Below are positions 15,504 to 25,431 of a stretch of DNA of 64,000 nt, one piece after another; position 1 is the stretch's first letter, and the number at the start of each line of letters is the position of its first letter. The position numbers and the translations under genes are program-made. Below the pieces are notes generated by a model, which saw only the letters and a list, made by a program, of their open reading frames with translations, was not told where the DNA came from and made no database searches. Location of the stretch: NCBI GenBank assembly GCA_963822765.1, contig CAWGJL010000029.1:1-64000 (forward strand). Direction: 5' to 3'. This DNA is from Palsa-504 sp963822765 (lineage in GTDB: Bacteria > Actinomycetota > Actinomycetes > Streptosporangiales > Streptosporangiaceae).

Positions 15504-16952
15504 GTGAGATCGGTCCTCACCCGCCCGCAGTCCCCGGCCCGCCCCGCCTCCGCGCGCGGGCGCTGGCTGCTGCTGGCCGGCCTGATCGCGTTCGCGGTGG
15601 CCCTCGGCAGCTATGTGATCTACATGGTCGGCCACGCGAAGGGCTACACGCTGGACCCGGTCGACTATGCGGTGTACCGGTCCGGCGGGCTCATCGTCCG
15701 GCACATCAGGCCGTACTACGACCCGCACCTGGCTTCGCCGCTGTACGACTGGGTCGGGTACGGCAAGCTCCACCTGCCCTTCACCTACACCCCGTTCGCG
15801 AGCCTGGCGTTCGCGCTCGTCTCGTTCGTGCCGTACCAGGCGTCCCTGAAGCTGTCGGTCGCGGTCAACCTGATCTCGCTGCTGGCGGTGGTGTGGTTCA
15901 CCCTCGGCGGCCTCGGCTACCGCCGGCTCGTGATCCGGGCCGGCGCGACCCTGCTGGGCACGGCGGTGGTGCTCTGGACCGAGCCGGTGCTGCGGACCAT
16001 CTACCTGGGCCAGGTCAACCTGGTCCTGCTGGCCCTGATCATGTGGGACCTGTGCCAGCCCGACACGGCGCGGAGCCGCTGGTGGAAGGGCTTCGGTACC
16101 GGTATCGCCGCGGGCATCAAGCTGACCCCGCTGGTCTTCATCCCGTACCTGCTGGTGGCCAGGAAGTTCCGCCAGGCGGCGCTGGCCCTGGCCGGGTTCG
16201 TGTTCAGCGTGCTGCTCGGCTTCGTCATCCTGCCCGGCGACTCGAACAAGTGGTGGTTCGGCGGCCTGTTCGCGCAGGGCGGGCGGACCGGGTTCCTCGG
16301 CTGGGCGGGCAACCAGTCGCTTGACGGGCTGATCACCAGGCTGGCCGGCAGCATCAACGCCGGCCACGTCGCCTGGATCGTGATCGCCGTGCTGGTCGCC
16401 GCGGCCGGGGTGATCGGCGCGGGGCTGCTCGACCGCAAGGGTCACGCCATGCTCGGCCTGCTCATGGCCGCCCTGACCGGGCTGCTGATCTCGCCGGTCA
16501 GCTGGGATCACCACTGGGTGTGGATCGTGCCGGGCGTGATCGTGGCCGCGCACTACGCGGTCCAGGCCTGGCGCCGGGGCGCCCGGCGGACGGCGACCGC
16601 GTGCGGGCTCCTGGCCGTGGCCATCGTGGCCTGGTTCGGGGCCTGGCCGACCCGCTGGTTCGGTGTCCGCCCGCCCAACCTCGGCGAGGACTCGCTCGGC
16701 CTGCTCTGGATCCCGAAGAACACTCAGCCCTACTGGTACCAGTGGTACGGCGACAAGTCCTGGTTCCCCGAGTACAACTGGCACGGGCTGAACCTCATTA
16801 CCGGCAACGCCTTCATCCTGGCCGGGCTGGGCATATTCGCGGTGCTGCTGGCCATCTCGCTGCTGCTGCCTGCGGCCAGGAAGGACCACGACGATGAGCC
16901 TGGGCGAGATCCAGCAGGTCAGCGAGGGGATCTACGCCTACCTGCAGCCTGA
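15504..16952 (+). CDS. GT87-type polyprenol-phosphate-mannose-dependent glycosyltransferase (DUF2029)
   Basis: The 482-residue protein has about 9-11 transmembrane helices and the features of mannosyltransferases such as PimE: an acidic motif early in the first external loop (LDPVDYAVYRSGGLIV), a YLGQVNLVLLALIMWDL helix, and SPVSWDHHWVWIVPG. Such enzymes add mannose from polyprenyl phosphate to glycolipids on the outer face of the membrane. GTG at 15504 follows a TAAGGT -10 box by 7 nt. Its last 59 bases overlap the next gene in another frame, and the Asp/Glu-rich tail is not helical. The acceptor is unknown. Confidence 0.75.
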   Translation: MRSVLTRPQSPARPASARGRWLLLAGLIAFAVALGSYVIYMVGHAKGYTLDPVDYAVYRSGGLIVRHIRPYYDPHLASPLYDWVGYGKLHLPFTYTPFASLAFALVSFVPYQASLKLSVAVNLISLLAVVWFTLGGLGYRRLVIRAGATLLGTAVVLWTEPVLRTIYLGQVNLVLLALIMWDLCQPDTARSRWWKGFGTGIAAGIKLTPLVFIPYLLVARKFRQAALALAGFVFSVLLGFVILPGDSNKWWFGGLFAQGGRTGFLGWAGNQSLDGLITRLAGSINAGHVAWIVIAVLVAAAGVIGAGLLDRKGHAMLGLLMAALTGLLISPVSWDHHWVWIVPGVIVAAHYAVQAWRRGARRTATACGLLAVAIVAWFGAWPTRWFGVRPPNLGEDSLGLLWIPKNTQPYWYQWYGDKSWFPEYNWHGLNLITGNAFILAGLGIFAVLLAISLLLPAARKDHDDEPGRDPAGQRGDLRLPAA

Positions 16953-17805
16953 CGGCAGCTGGTGGCTCAACAACACCGGCTTCCTGGCCAGCCGCGACGG
17001 CGTGATCAGCGTTGACGCCACTTCCACCGAGCGGCGCACCCGCGCCTACCTGGACGCGATCGCCACCGTTACCCGCAAGCCGGTCCGCACGCTGGTCAAC
17101 ACCCACCACCACGGCGACCACACGCACGGCAACTACCTGTTCGGCGGGGCGACCATCGTCGGGCACGAACGCTGCCGGGAGGCGATCCTCGGCACGCCCG
17201 CGCCGCCGCCGGCCGGCGTGTGGACCGACGTGGACTGGGGGCCGCTGGAGCCGGCCCCGCCGTTCCTGACCTACACCAACGGCGTCACGCTGTGGTCCGG
17301 TGACCTGCGCTGCGAGGTCCGCTACGTGGGCACCCCGGCGCACACCACCAACGACTCGATCGTCCATATCCCCGAACGGTCCGTGGTCTTCACCGGCGAC
17401 CTGCTGTTCAACGGCGGCACCCCGTTCGCGCTGATGGGCTCGGTCAGCGGCTGGATCGAGGTGCTCGAGACCGTGCTGCGCCCGCTGGGCGCCCGGACCC
17501 TGGTGCCCGGCCACGGCCCGGTCTGCGGCCCCGAGGTCATCGATGACGTGCTGGCTTACCTGCGCTTCGTGCAGCGCACCGCGCGCGAGGCCAAGGCGCA
17601 GGGCCTGTCTCCGCTGCAGGCCGCACGGGCCGTGGACCTGGGTGCGTTCAAAGATCTTCTTGATGCCGAACGGATCGTGGGGAACCTTCACCGGGCCTAC
17701 CTCGAGCTGGACGGTGGCGAGCGCGGCGCCCCCATCGACCTCCTCCAGGCTCTGGGCGACATGGTGGCCTACAACGGCGGCCGTCCCCTCACCTGTCACG
17801 CCTAA
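16894..17805 (+). CDS. metallo-beta-lactamase-fold hydrolase
   Basis: The 303-residue protein has the zinc motif THHHGDHTHGN (HxHxDH), then HTTNDSIVHIPERSVVFTGDLLFNGG (third His and bridging Asp) and VPGHGPVCG (last His). The C-terminal part resembles the cyclase/quinoprotein-relay branch of the superfamily more than true beta-lactamases. It starts inside the end of the glycosyltransferase gene (59-base overlap), so the two are probably co-transcribed. A soluble hydrolase of unknown substrate is the safe description. Confidence 0.85.
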   Translation: MSLGEIQQVSEGIYAYLQPDGSWWLNNTGFLASRDGVISVDATSTERRTRAYLDAIATVTRKPVRTLVNTHHHGDHTHGNYLFGGATIVGHERCREAILGTPAPPPAGVWTDVDWGPLEPAPPFLTYTNGVTLWSGDLRCEVRYVGTPAHTTNDSIVHIPERSVVFTGDLLFNGGTPFALMGSVSGWIEVLETVLRPLGARTLVPGHGPVCGPEVIDDVLAYLRFVQRTAREAKAQGLSPLQAARAVDLGAFKDLLDAERIVGNLHRAYLELDGGERGAPIDLLQALGDMVAYNGGRPLTCHA

Positions 17806-17851
17806 GGGTGGGCCTGGGGAGGGGGTGGGCGGGAGGAAGAGAAGTTAAGCC

Positions 17852-19555
17852 ATGACCTGGCTCAACGAGGAAGTCGGGGGGCTGCTCCGGGAGTACGCCG
17901 AGCTGACCCAGATCACTGGCGGCGACGTGTTCCGGGCCCGGAACTACGAGAAGGCGGCCCGGTCGGTCCGCGGCTATGGCGAGGACATCAGCCGGCTCGA
18001 CGCCAAGGGCCTGCGCGCCATTCCCGGCGTGGGTGCCTCGATCGCGGCCAAGATCGCCGAGTACCTGGCCACCGGGCACATCGCCGCCCTGGACGAGCTG
18101 CGGGCCAAGATCCCGGCCGGGGTGCTCGAGCTGACCCGGGTGCCCGGGCTGGGCCCCAAACGCGCGTTGCAGCTCAACCACGACCTGGGCATACAGTCGG
18201 TGGACGAACTCGCCGCGGCGGTCAAGGCGGGCCGGCTGGAGGGGCTGGCCGGGTTCGGCGCCCGCAGCGAAGAGCGCATCGCCGACGGCATCGAGGTCTA
18301 CCGGCAGGGTCGCGAACGGGTCCTGCTCGACGTGGCCCTGCACACCGCGACCACCATGGTGGCGGCCCTGTCCGCCGTCCCCGGCTGCCAGCGCTGCGCT
18401 TACGCGGGCTCGCTGCGGCGCTGGCGGGAGACCATCGGCGACGTCGACATCCTGGCCGCCGCGGACGACTCAGCCCCGCTGATGGCGGCGTTCTCGGCCG
18501 GACAGCAGGTCATCGCCAGCGGTCCCACCAAGACCTCCATCCGTACCGCGGACGGCCTGCAGGTTGACCTGCGCGTGGTGCAGCTCGACGCGTGGGGCGC
18601 GGCGCTGCAGTACTTCACCGGCTCGCAGGCGCACAACGTGGCCGTCCGGCAGATCGCGGTCCGCAAGAAGCTCAAACTATCCGAATATGGACTATTCGAT
18701 GTCGGGACGGGTGAGCTGATCGTCTCGCGCACCGAGGAAGAGGTCTACGAGCGGCTGGGCCTGGCCTGGATCCCGCCCGCGATGCGCGAAGACCACGGCG
18801 AGGTGGAGGTCGCGGCCCGGGGCGAGCTACCACGGCTCGTTCGGGAAAATGATCTTCGCGGGGACCTGCACACGCACACCAACCTGACCGACGGGGTGGC
18901 CAGCCTGGAGGACATGGTGGCCGCGGCGGGCCGCCGGGGGTATGAGTACTACGCGATCACCGACCACGCGCCGAACCTGTTCTTCCAGCGGATGACCGAC
19001 GAGAAGATGCTGGCCCAGCGGGAGCAGGTGCGGGCCCTGGAGGCACCGCTGGAGCTCCTGCACGGCACCGAGCTCAACATCGCGCCGGACGGTTCGGTGG
19101 ACTGGGACGAAGACTTCCTGACCGGGTTCGACCTGTGCGTGGCCTCGGTGCACTCCAACTTCGACCAGCCGCGAGCCGAGATGACCCGGCGTTTCGTCAC
19201 CGCGTGCGAGAACCCGCGGGTCAACATCATCGGCCACCCGCTCACCCGGCGGATCGGGCGAAGACCGCCGGTCGACGTGGACTTCGGGGAACTGTTCCGG
19301 GCCTGTGCCCGTACCGGCACGGCGCTGGAGATCAACGCCTCGCCGCAGCGGCTCGACCTGCCCTCGGACCACATCCGCGCGGCCCGGGACGCGGGCGTGG
19401 TGTTCGCCATCGACAGCGACGCTCACTCGGTGGCCGACCAGGGCAACCTGCCGTACGGCGTGGGCACCGCGCAGCGCGGCTGGCTCACCCCCGACGACGT
19501 GATCAACACCTGGCCCCTGGACCGGCTCCGCGCCTTCCTGGCCAAAGGCCGCTGA
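17852..19555 (+). CDS. polX: DNA polymerase/3'-5' exonuclease PolX with PHP domain
   Basis: The 567-residue protein is a family X polymerase of bacterial type. Helix-hairpin-helix motifs (AIPGVGASIAAKI, RVPGLGPKRAL) come first, then the nucleotidyltransferase core GSLRRWRETIGDVDIL and VDLRVVQL with the metal-binding aspartates, then a C-terminal PHP domain (LRGDLHTHTNLTDG, YAITDHA, HGTELNI, IIGHPLTRRI, AIDSDAHS). The PHP module gives Mn-dependent 3'-5' exonuclease or phosphatase activity. It takes part in gap filling during base-excision repair. All catalytic motifs look intact, and length matches the family. Confidence 0.92.
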   Translation: MTWLNEEVGGLLREYAELTQITGGDVFRARNYEKAARSVRGYGEDISRLDAKGLRAIPGVGASIAAKIAEYLATGHIAALDELRAKIPAGVLELTRVPGLGPKRALQLNHDLGIQSVDELAAAVKAGRLEGLAGFGARSEERIADGIEVYRQGRERVLLDVALHTATTMVAALSAVPGCQRCAYAGSLRRWRETIGDVDILAAADDSAPLMAAFSAGQQVIASGPTKTSIRTADGLQVDLRVVQLDAWGAALQYFTGSQAHNVAVRQIAVRKKLKLSEYGLFDVGTGELIVSRTEEEVYERLGLAWIPPAMREDHGEVEVAARGELPRLVRENDLRGDLHTHTNLTDGVASLEDMVAAAGRRGYEYYAITDHAPNLFFQRMTDEKMLAQREQVRALEAPLELLHGTELNIAPDGSVDWDEDFLTGFDLCVASVHSNFDQPRAEMTRRFVTACENPRVNIIGHPLTRRIGRRPPVDVDFGELFRACARTGTALEINASPQRLDLPSDHIRAARDAGVVFAIDSDAHSVADQGNLPYGVGTAQRGWLTPDDVINTWPLDRLRAFLAKGR

Positions 19556-19651
19556 TCCGCTACCGCGCAAGGGAATCGGCTCCGCTACCGGTGAGAAACG
19601 GGCCGCCGGCCGGTCTATACGGTTAGGCAGCCGGCGGCCGCGGGAGGACAC

Positions 19652-20245
19652 ATGGCAGGGCAGGCGGACGCGAGGTGCGCGCCGTCGGGCGAGGTCACCC
19701 TCCTGGCCAGCGCGATCAGTTACGCGCTGGCCGCGTGCGTGCAGGTCACGCCGGGGGAGATGACGCTGCCCACGCCGTGCACGGACTGGAATCTGGAGGC
19801 GCTGCTCGCGCACCTGGCCGCGTCCATGGCCGACCTGGAAGCGGTCCTGCGCACCGGGCATCTCGACCTGGAGGCCGACGACCCCGCGACGCCGGAACCC
19901 GATGACGGCGACCCGGTCGAGATGCTGCGCGACCGGGCCTCGAACCTGCTGTTCGCGTGCTACGCCCACCACGGCCCCGACCAGTTCGTCCTGGTCGGCG
20001 GCCTGCCGCTGCCCGCCGGGCTGGTGACCTGCACCGGCGCCGTCGAGATCGCCGTGCACGGCTGGGACGTCCGCGCGGCGCGCGGCCGCGGCGGCCCGAT
20101 CCCGCCCGCGCTGGCCACCAGGATGCTGCGGCTGTCTCCGCTGCTGGTCACCGGGCGCGAGGGCCTGTTCGGCGCCCCGGTGCACGTCCCGGCGCAGGCC
20201 TGCCCGGGCGACCAGCTGATCGCCTACCTCGGCCGGCAGCCGTAG
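19652..20245 (+). CDS. TIGR03086-type metal-binding protein (mycothiol-dependent DinB-like family)
   Basis: This 197-residue protein of the actinobacterial maleylpyruvate-isomerase-like group has the N-terminal motif TPCTDWNLEALLAHLAASM, where the histidine is the usual metal ligand, and a later IAVHGWDVRAARG supplying another histidine. Members are small helical proteins that use mycothiol in some known cases. The actual substrate here is unknown. A GGGAGGA ribosome site precedes the ATG. It is monocistronic, between polX and the fad operon. Confidence 0.75.
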   Translation: MAGQADARCAPSGEVTLLASAISYALAACVQVTPGEMTLPTPCTDWNLEALLAHLAASMADLEAVLRTGHLDLEADDPATPEPDDGDPVEMLRDRASNLLFACYAHHGPDQFVLVGGLPLPAGLVTCTGAVEIAVHGWDVRAARGRGGPIPPALATRMLRLSPLLVTGREGLFGAPVHVPAQACPGDQLIAYLGRQP

Positions 20246-20325
20246 CGGCCGGATGGAGCCCCGGGTTTCACCGCCCGGGTGAGCCCCACCCAGGCGCCGG
20301 AACACTCGGGCCATGGCCTAGTGTT

Positions 20326-20341
20326 GTTACTGGCGAGTAGC
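20326..20341 (+). promoter_or_regulatory. palindromic operator before fadA
   Basis: GTTACT-GGCG-AGTAGC has perfect TACT/AGTA core arms and sits 23 bases before the fadA start, where a TetR/FadR-type repressor of beta-oxidation genes could act. The regulator is not in the window. Confidence 0.45.
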
Positions 20342-20363
20342 ATTTCGTTCCCGGGAGGGTGAC

Positions 20364-21554
20364 GTGCCCCGAATCGCACGCGATGTGGTGTTCGTAGACG
20401 GCGTCCGGACGCCGTTCGGGAAGGCCGGGCCGAACGGCCTGTACGCCGAGACCAGGGCCGACGACATGGTCGTCAGCGTGATCCGGGAACTGCTGCGGCG
20501 CAACCCCGCGCTGCCGCCGGAGCGGATCGGTGACGTGGCCATCGCCGCGACCACCCAGACCGGCGACCAGGGGCTCACCATCGGCCGCAGCGCCGCCGTC
20601 CTGGCCGGGCTGCCGAAGTCCGTGCCGGGCTACGCCATCGACCGGATGTGCGCGGGCGCGATGACCGCCGTGACCACGGCGGCCGGATCGATCGCGTTCG
20701 GCGCCACCGACACCGCGATCGCGGGCGGCGTGGAGCACATGGGCCATCATCCGATGGGGTCCGGGGTCGACCCGAACCCGCGGTTCATCTCCGAGCGCCT
20801 GGTCGACCCGTCCGCGCTGGTGATGGGCTCGACCGCGGAGAACCTGCACGACCGGTTCGGTGCGATCACCCGCGGCCGGTCCGACGCGTACGCGCTGGGC
20901 AGCCAGCGTAAGGTGGCCGCGGCCTACGCCGCGGGCAAGATCCAGCCCGACCTGGTGCCGGTCGCGATCCGCAGCGCGGAGCTTGGCTGGGGGCTGGCCA
21001 CCACCGACGAGCCGCCCCGCCCGGACACCACGCTCGAGGCGCTGGCCGGGCTCAAGACGCCGTTCCGGCCGCACGGCCGGGTCACCGCGGGGAACTCCGC
21101 CGGGCTGAACGACGGCGCTGCCGGCTGCGTCATCGCGGCCCAGGACGTGGCCGCCGAGCTGGGCCTGGACGCCCGGATGCGGCTGGTCGACTTCAGCTAC
21201 GCCGGAGTGGACCCCGAGGTGATGGGCATCGGGCCGGTGCCCGCGACCGAGACCGTGCTGGCCCGCAACGACCTGACCATCGACGACATCGGGCTGATCG
21301 AGATCAACGAGGCGTTCGCGGTCCAGGTCCTGGCCTTCCTCGACCACTTCAAGATCGACGACGACGACCCGCGGGTGAACCCGTGGGGCGGCGCGATCGC
21401 GCTGGGCCACCCGCTGGCCAGCTCCGGCGCCCGGCTGATGATCCAGCTCGCCCGCCAGTTGGCCGAGCGACCGGACGTCCGCTTCGGCCTGACCACGATG
21501 TGCGTAGGAATGGGCATGGGCGGCACTGTCCTGTGGGAGAACCTCAATGCTTGA
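20364..21554 (+). CDS. fadA: acetyl-CoA acyltransferase (thiolase), beta-oxidation
   Basis: This 396-residue thiolase cleaves 3-ketoacyl-CoA. It has the acyl-enzyme cysteine C96 in IDRMCAGAMTAV, the histidine in NPWGGAIALGHPLASSGARL, and the second cysteine in TTMCVGMGMGG. Length is standard. The GTG start has GGGAGGG upstream. It overlaps fadB by eight bases, and the two together form the usual trifunctional set. A palindrome just upstream may be the operator. Confidence 0.92.
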   Translation: MPRIARDVVFVDGVRTPFGKAGPNGLYAETRADDMVVSVIRELLRRNPALPPERIGDVAIAATTQTGDQGLTIGRSAAVLAGLPKSVPGYAIDRMCAGAMTAVTTAAGSIAFGATDTAIAGGVEHMGHHPMGSGVDPNPRFISERLVDPSALVMGSTAENLHDRFGAITRGRSDAYALGSQRKVAAAYAAGKIQPDLVPVAIRSAELGWGLATTDEPPRPDTTLEALAGLKTPFRPHGRVTAGNSAGLNDGAAGCVIAAQDVAAELGLDARMRLVDFSYAGVDPEVMGIGPVPATETVLARNDLTIDDIGLIEINEAFAVQVLAFLDHFKIDDDDPRVNPWGGAIALGHPLASSGARLMIQLARQLAERPDVRFGLTTMCVGMGMGGTVLWENLNA

Positions 21555-23682
21555 CGAATCCGTCATTACCTCGCTGTTCCCGGACGAAGTGCTCACCCGG
21601 GCGCTGGTCCGCGACGTGCAGCTGCCCGGCGGGGCCGGGACCATGGCCCTGATCACCCTGGACAACGGCCACGACCACACCCGGCCGAACACCTTCGGCC
21701 CGGCGGGGCTGCTCGCGCTGCGCGACGCGCTCGATGCGGTGGCCGCCCGGACCGACATCGCCGCGGCGGGCGTGACCGGCAAGCCGTTTATCTTCGCGGC
21801 CGGCGCGGACCTGGGCGTGGCCGCGCTGATCCGCGCCCGCGACGAGGCGCTGGCCGTGGGACGGCTGGGACACGAGGTGTTCCGGCGGTTCGGGGAGCTG
21901 AACGTGCCGTCGTTCGCGTTCGTCAACGGCGCGGCCCTGGGCGGCGGCCTGGAGCTCGCGCTGCACTGCTCGTACCGGACAATCTCCTCGGGCGTGACCG
22001 CGGTCGCGTTCCCCGAGTGCTTCCTCGGCTTGCTGCCCGGCTGGGGCGGCACCTACCTGCTGCCGCGGCTGATCGGCCCGGCCCGGGCGCTCAAGCTCAT
22101 CATCGAGAACCCGCTCAGCCAGAACCGCATGGTGGCCGGGCCCGAGGCGTTCTCGCTCGGCATCGCCGACGCCCTGTTCGAGCCCGCGGACTTCCTAGCT
22201 GAGTCGCTCCGCTGGGCGGCCAGGGTGCTGACCGGGGACGTCGCCGTGTCCCGGGCGGTCCCTGAGGAAGACTGGGCGCAGGCGGCCGCCGGGGCCAGGT
22301 TCTTCGCGGACGGCAAGCTGCACGGCGCCGCCCCCGCGCCGTACCGGGCCATCGAGCTGGTGGCCGCGGCCCGTGACCGGACCCGGGACGAGGGCTTCGC
22401 CGCCGAGGACGAGGGGCTGGCCGATCTGCTGCTCAGCGACGAGCTGCAGGCCAGCCTGTACGCGTTCGACCTGACCCAGAAGCGGGCGCGGCACGCGGCG
22501 GGAGCGCCCGACGCAGTGTTGGCCCGGGGGGACGACCCTGCTGGCCTTGCCGCCGGCGGCGGCGGGCCCAGACCCCCCCGCGAGGGCATGGCCCGGCCGG
22601 TGACCAAGGTCGGCGTGGTGGGCGCGGGCCTGATGGCGGCGCAGATCGCGCTGCTGTTCGCCCGGCGGCTGGAGATGCCGGTGGTCCTGACCGACCTGGA
22701 CCAGGACCGGCTGGATGCCGGGGTCGGCTACGTGCACGGGGAGATCGCCAAGCTGGCCAGCCGCGGCCGGATCAGCTCCGACACGGCGGCCCGGCTCACC
22801 GGCCTGGTGACCGGGTCGCTGACCAAGGACGCCTTTGCCGACGCGGACTTCGTGATCGAGGCGGTGTTCGAGGAGATCGCGGTCAAGCAGAAGGTGTTCG
22901 CCGAGGTCGAGGCGGTGGTCCGGCCGGACTGCGTGCTCGCCACCAACACCTCCTCGCTCTCGGTGACCGAGATGGCGGCGGGGCTGGCCCATCCCGAGCG
23001 GGTGGTCGGCTTCCACTTCTTCAACCCGGTGGCCATGATGCCGCTGGTCGAGGTGATCCGCGGCGCTGCCACCGACGACGCGGCGCTGGCCACCGCACTG
23101 GCCGTGGGCAAGACGCTGAAGAAGAACTGCGTGCTGGTCAAGGACTCGCCCGCGTTCGTGGTGAACCGCCTGCTGACCAGGTTCCTGGGCGAGGTCATCG
23201 CCACGGTGGACGACGGGACCCCGTTCGAGGTGGCCGAGCACGCCCCCGACCCGCTGGGCCTGCCGACCACGCCGTTCCTGCTGCTCCAGCTGGTCGGCCC
23301 GGCCGTGGCGCTGCACGTGGGCGAGACGCTGCACGCGGCCTACCCCGACCGGTTCGGCGTGTCACCGAAGCTGCGCGCCCTGGTCGCGGCGGGCCAGACG
23401 GCGGTCTACGGGCCCGACTTCTCGGTGGTGCCCGCGGTGGCGGCCATTCTGGCCGGCGGCGACCGCCCCTCCACCCCCGAGCAGGTGCGCGAGCGGGCGC
23501 TCGAGGCGCTGGCCGAGGAGATCAGGCTGATCCTCGACGAGGGCGTGGTCGCCGCTCCTGAGGACGTCGACCTGTGCCTGATCCTCGGCGCCGGCTGGCC
23601 CTTCCATCTCGGCGGGATCACTCCGTATCTGGATCACAGCGGCATCGCGGAAAAGGTCACCGGGACCCGCTTCCACCTGTAA
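21547..23682 (+). CDS. fadB: 3-hydroxyacyl-CoA dehydrogenase / enoyl-CoA hydratase (FadB/FadJ type)
   Basis: The 711-residue bifunctional enzyme has an N-terminal crotonase domain (oxyanion GAALGGGLELALHC; FPECFLGLLPGWGG with the catalytic Glu), then NAD-binding KVGVVGAGLMAAQIALLFARR at about 355, HFFNPVAMMPLVEVI with the catalytic His, and two C-terminal HCDH helical parts. Between the two enzyme domains is a linker, AVLARGDDP through GGGGPRPPREG (about 323-350), encoded by a repeat also found in the gene at 26217. It acts with fadA in beta-oxidation. Confidence 0.92.
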   Translation: MLDESVITSLFPDEVLTRALVRDVQLPGGAGTMALITLDNGHDHTRPNTFGPAGLLALRDALDAVAARTDIAAAGVTGKPFIFAAGADLGVAALIRARDEALAVGRLGHEVFRRFGELNVPSFAFVNGAALGGGLELALHCSYRTISSGVTAVAFPECFLGLLPGWGGTYLLPRLIGPARALKLIIENPLSQNRMVAGPEAFSLGIADALFEPADFLAESLRWAARVLTGDVAVSRAVPEEDWAQAAAGARFFADGKLHGAAPAPYRAIELVAAARDRTRDEGFAAEDEGLADLLLSDELQASLYAFDLTQKRARHAAGAPDAVLARGDDPAGLAAGGGGPRPPREGMARPVTKVGVVGAGLMAAQIALLFARRLEMPVVLTDLDQDRLDAGVGYVHGEIAKLASRGRISSDTAARLTGLVTGSLTKDAFADADFVIEAVFEEIAVKQKVFAEVEAVVRPDCVLATNTSSLSVTEMAAGLAHPERVVGFHFFNPVAMMPLVEVIRGAATDDAALATALAVGKTLKKNCVLVKDSPAFVVNRLLTRFLGEVIATVDDGTPFEVAEHAPDPLGLPTTPFLLLQLVGPAVALHVGETLHAAYPDRFGVSPKLRALVAAGQTAVYGPDFSVVPAVAAILAGGDRPSTPEQVRERALEALAEEIRLILDEGVVAAPEDVDLCLILGAGWPFHLGGITPYLDHSGIAEKVTGTRFHL
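22513..22578 (+). repeat. intragenic repeat, copy 1 (encodes AVLARGDDP)
   Basis: The 26 bases at 22513-22538 are identical to 26496-26521. A C-rich tail, ACCCCCCCGC, follows after a variable spacer. The G6/C-run parts can form a hairpin. The element lies in frame in the linker between the two enzyme domains of FadB. Confidence 0.7.
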
Positions 23683-23686
23683 TCCT

Positions 23687-23703
23687 CGGGGGACGAACCC
23701 CCG
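23687..23703. repeat. short GC hairpin between fadB and the DUF885 gene
   Basis: CGGGGG-ACGAA-CCCCCG. It resembles the hairpin core GGGGGG-ACGA-CCCC of the intragenic repeats at 22513 and 26496 and may be a relative. There is no clear T-run, though it could still end fadB transcription. Confidence 0.45.
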
Positions 23704-23716
23704 GTAAGGTAGCGGG

Positions 23717-25342
23717 ATGACTCCGGTATTCGGGCTTTGCGACGATTACGTGACGCGGTGGGCGGCGCTGGATCCGGTCGCCGCGGGGATGCAAGGTCTG
23801 AGCGGCGTCTTCGGCGCGGCCACGGACTACAGCCCGGATGGCTACGCCGCCCGGGCTGAGCTCATGGCCGTCACGCTGGCCGCGCTCGCACCCATGAGCG
23901 TGACCTCGGCGGCGGACCGGCTGGCCGCCGGGTTCCTCCGCGAGCGTCTCGAGGCTCAGCTGGCCTGGCATCAGCTGAACGAGCCGCTGCGGCTGGTCCG
24001 GGCCCCGATCGGGCTGATCAGCGCCGTCCGGGACAGCGTGGACCTGCTGCCGCGCGATGGCGACGACGGCGTGGCGGAACATCGCGGCGCGCCTGGCCGC
24101 GATCCCGGTCATGTTCGCCGGCTGGCGGGCCAGCCTGGACACCGGGCTAGCCCAGGGCCTGACCGCGGCGCGCAGGCAAGCGGTGCAGGCCGCGGTGGAC
24201 GCCGATCATTGCGTGGGAAGCCATGACTCGCTGGTCGCCGCCTACGGCGACGGCCCGCTCGCGGCCGAGCTTGCGGCGGCCGTCGGGCAGGCCTACCAGG
24301 GATACACGGAGATCGCACGCTACCTGCGCGAGGACTACGCGCCGCAGGCCACCGGGGTGGACGCCGTCGGCATCGAGCGGTACGCGGTCGCGGCCCGGCT
24401 CAACCTGGGCGCGGACATCGACCTCAAGGAGGCCTACGAGTGGGGCTGGGCCGAGCTGAGCCCGGATCGAGGCCGAGATGACCGCCGAGGCGAACGCCAT
24501 CCGGCCCGGCGCCAGCCTGGACGAAGCAACCGCCATTCTCAACGAGTCCGAGTACGTCATCTCCGACGACGCGTACCTGGCCTGGCTGCAGGACCGGCAC
24601 GACTGGGCCATCGAGCAGCTTAACGGCGTGCATTTCGACATCCCCGCTCCGCTGCGCCGGATCGAGGTGGTCCTGGCCCGCGATTCAACCTCCGGAGCGG
24701 CCCACTACACCGGGCCCAGCGAAGACCTGACCCGGCCCGGGCGAACCTGGTGGCCGCTGGGCGGCCGGGATCCCCACGGCCGGTTCGAGACCTGGTCCGA
24801 GCTGTCCACCGTCTTCCACGAGGGCGTGCCCGGGCATCACCTGCAGGTCGGCGCGGCCAAGACCGCCGGGGACCAGCTGTCCCGGTTCGCCAGATCCAAC
24901 TTCGTCAGCGGGCACGGGGAAGGCTGGGCCTTGTACGCCGAGCGTCTCGCCGACGAGCTGGGCTGGTTCACCGAGCCGGGCACGCGACTGGGCATGCTCG
25001 GCGGATCGGCGCTACGCGCCGCGCGGGTGGTCATCGACATCGGCGTCCACCTGGACCTGCCGCTGCCGGACGGCTCCCGGTGGACCTTCGACAAGTCGTG
25101 CGAGGTGCTGGGCACAGTCGGGCCGCGGCGAGCCGCACCGGATCCAGGCCGAGGTGATCCGCTACTTCGGCTGGCCGGCCCAGGCCATCTCGTACAAGCT
25201 CGGCGAGCGGGCCTGGCTGGCGGCCCGGGCCGACGCGATGCGGCGACCCGGTTTCGACCTCAAACGCTGGCACACCGCCGCGCTGAGCCTCGGCCCGATC
25301 GGCCTGGCTGGACTGGCGGACGCGCTGGCCGGCGCCGGTTAA
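23717..25342 (+). pseudogene. DUF885 family protein, interrupted by three frameshifts
   Basis: Conceptual joining of four frame segments gives a full-length DUF885 protein of about 540 residues. The segments are 23717-~24077, ~24077-~24463, ~24463-~25120 and ~25120-25342. Each junction is repaired by removing one base: an extra G in GCGGAACATC near 24077, an extra C in AGCCCGGATC near 24463, and one base in the GC-rich stretch near 25120. The metalloprotease-like motif HEGVPGHHLQ and SGHGEGWALYAERLADELG are intact. DUF885 proteins are probable zinc carboxypeptidase-like enzymes. Three one-base insertions in one gene could be decay or assembly error. A TAAGGT box 6 nt before the ATG implies leaderless transcription. 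Confidence 0.75.
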
Positions 25343-25431
25343 GCCCGAGGCTCAGGGCACGATGGCGACGAGCGCGATCGTGACCGGCCTGCCGACGACA
25401 GCCGGCTGCCGCTCATCGGCTGACCCCCGGC

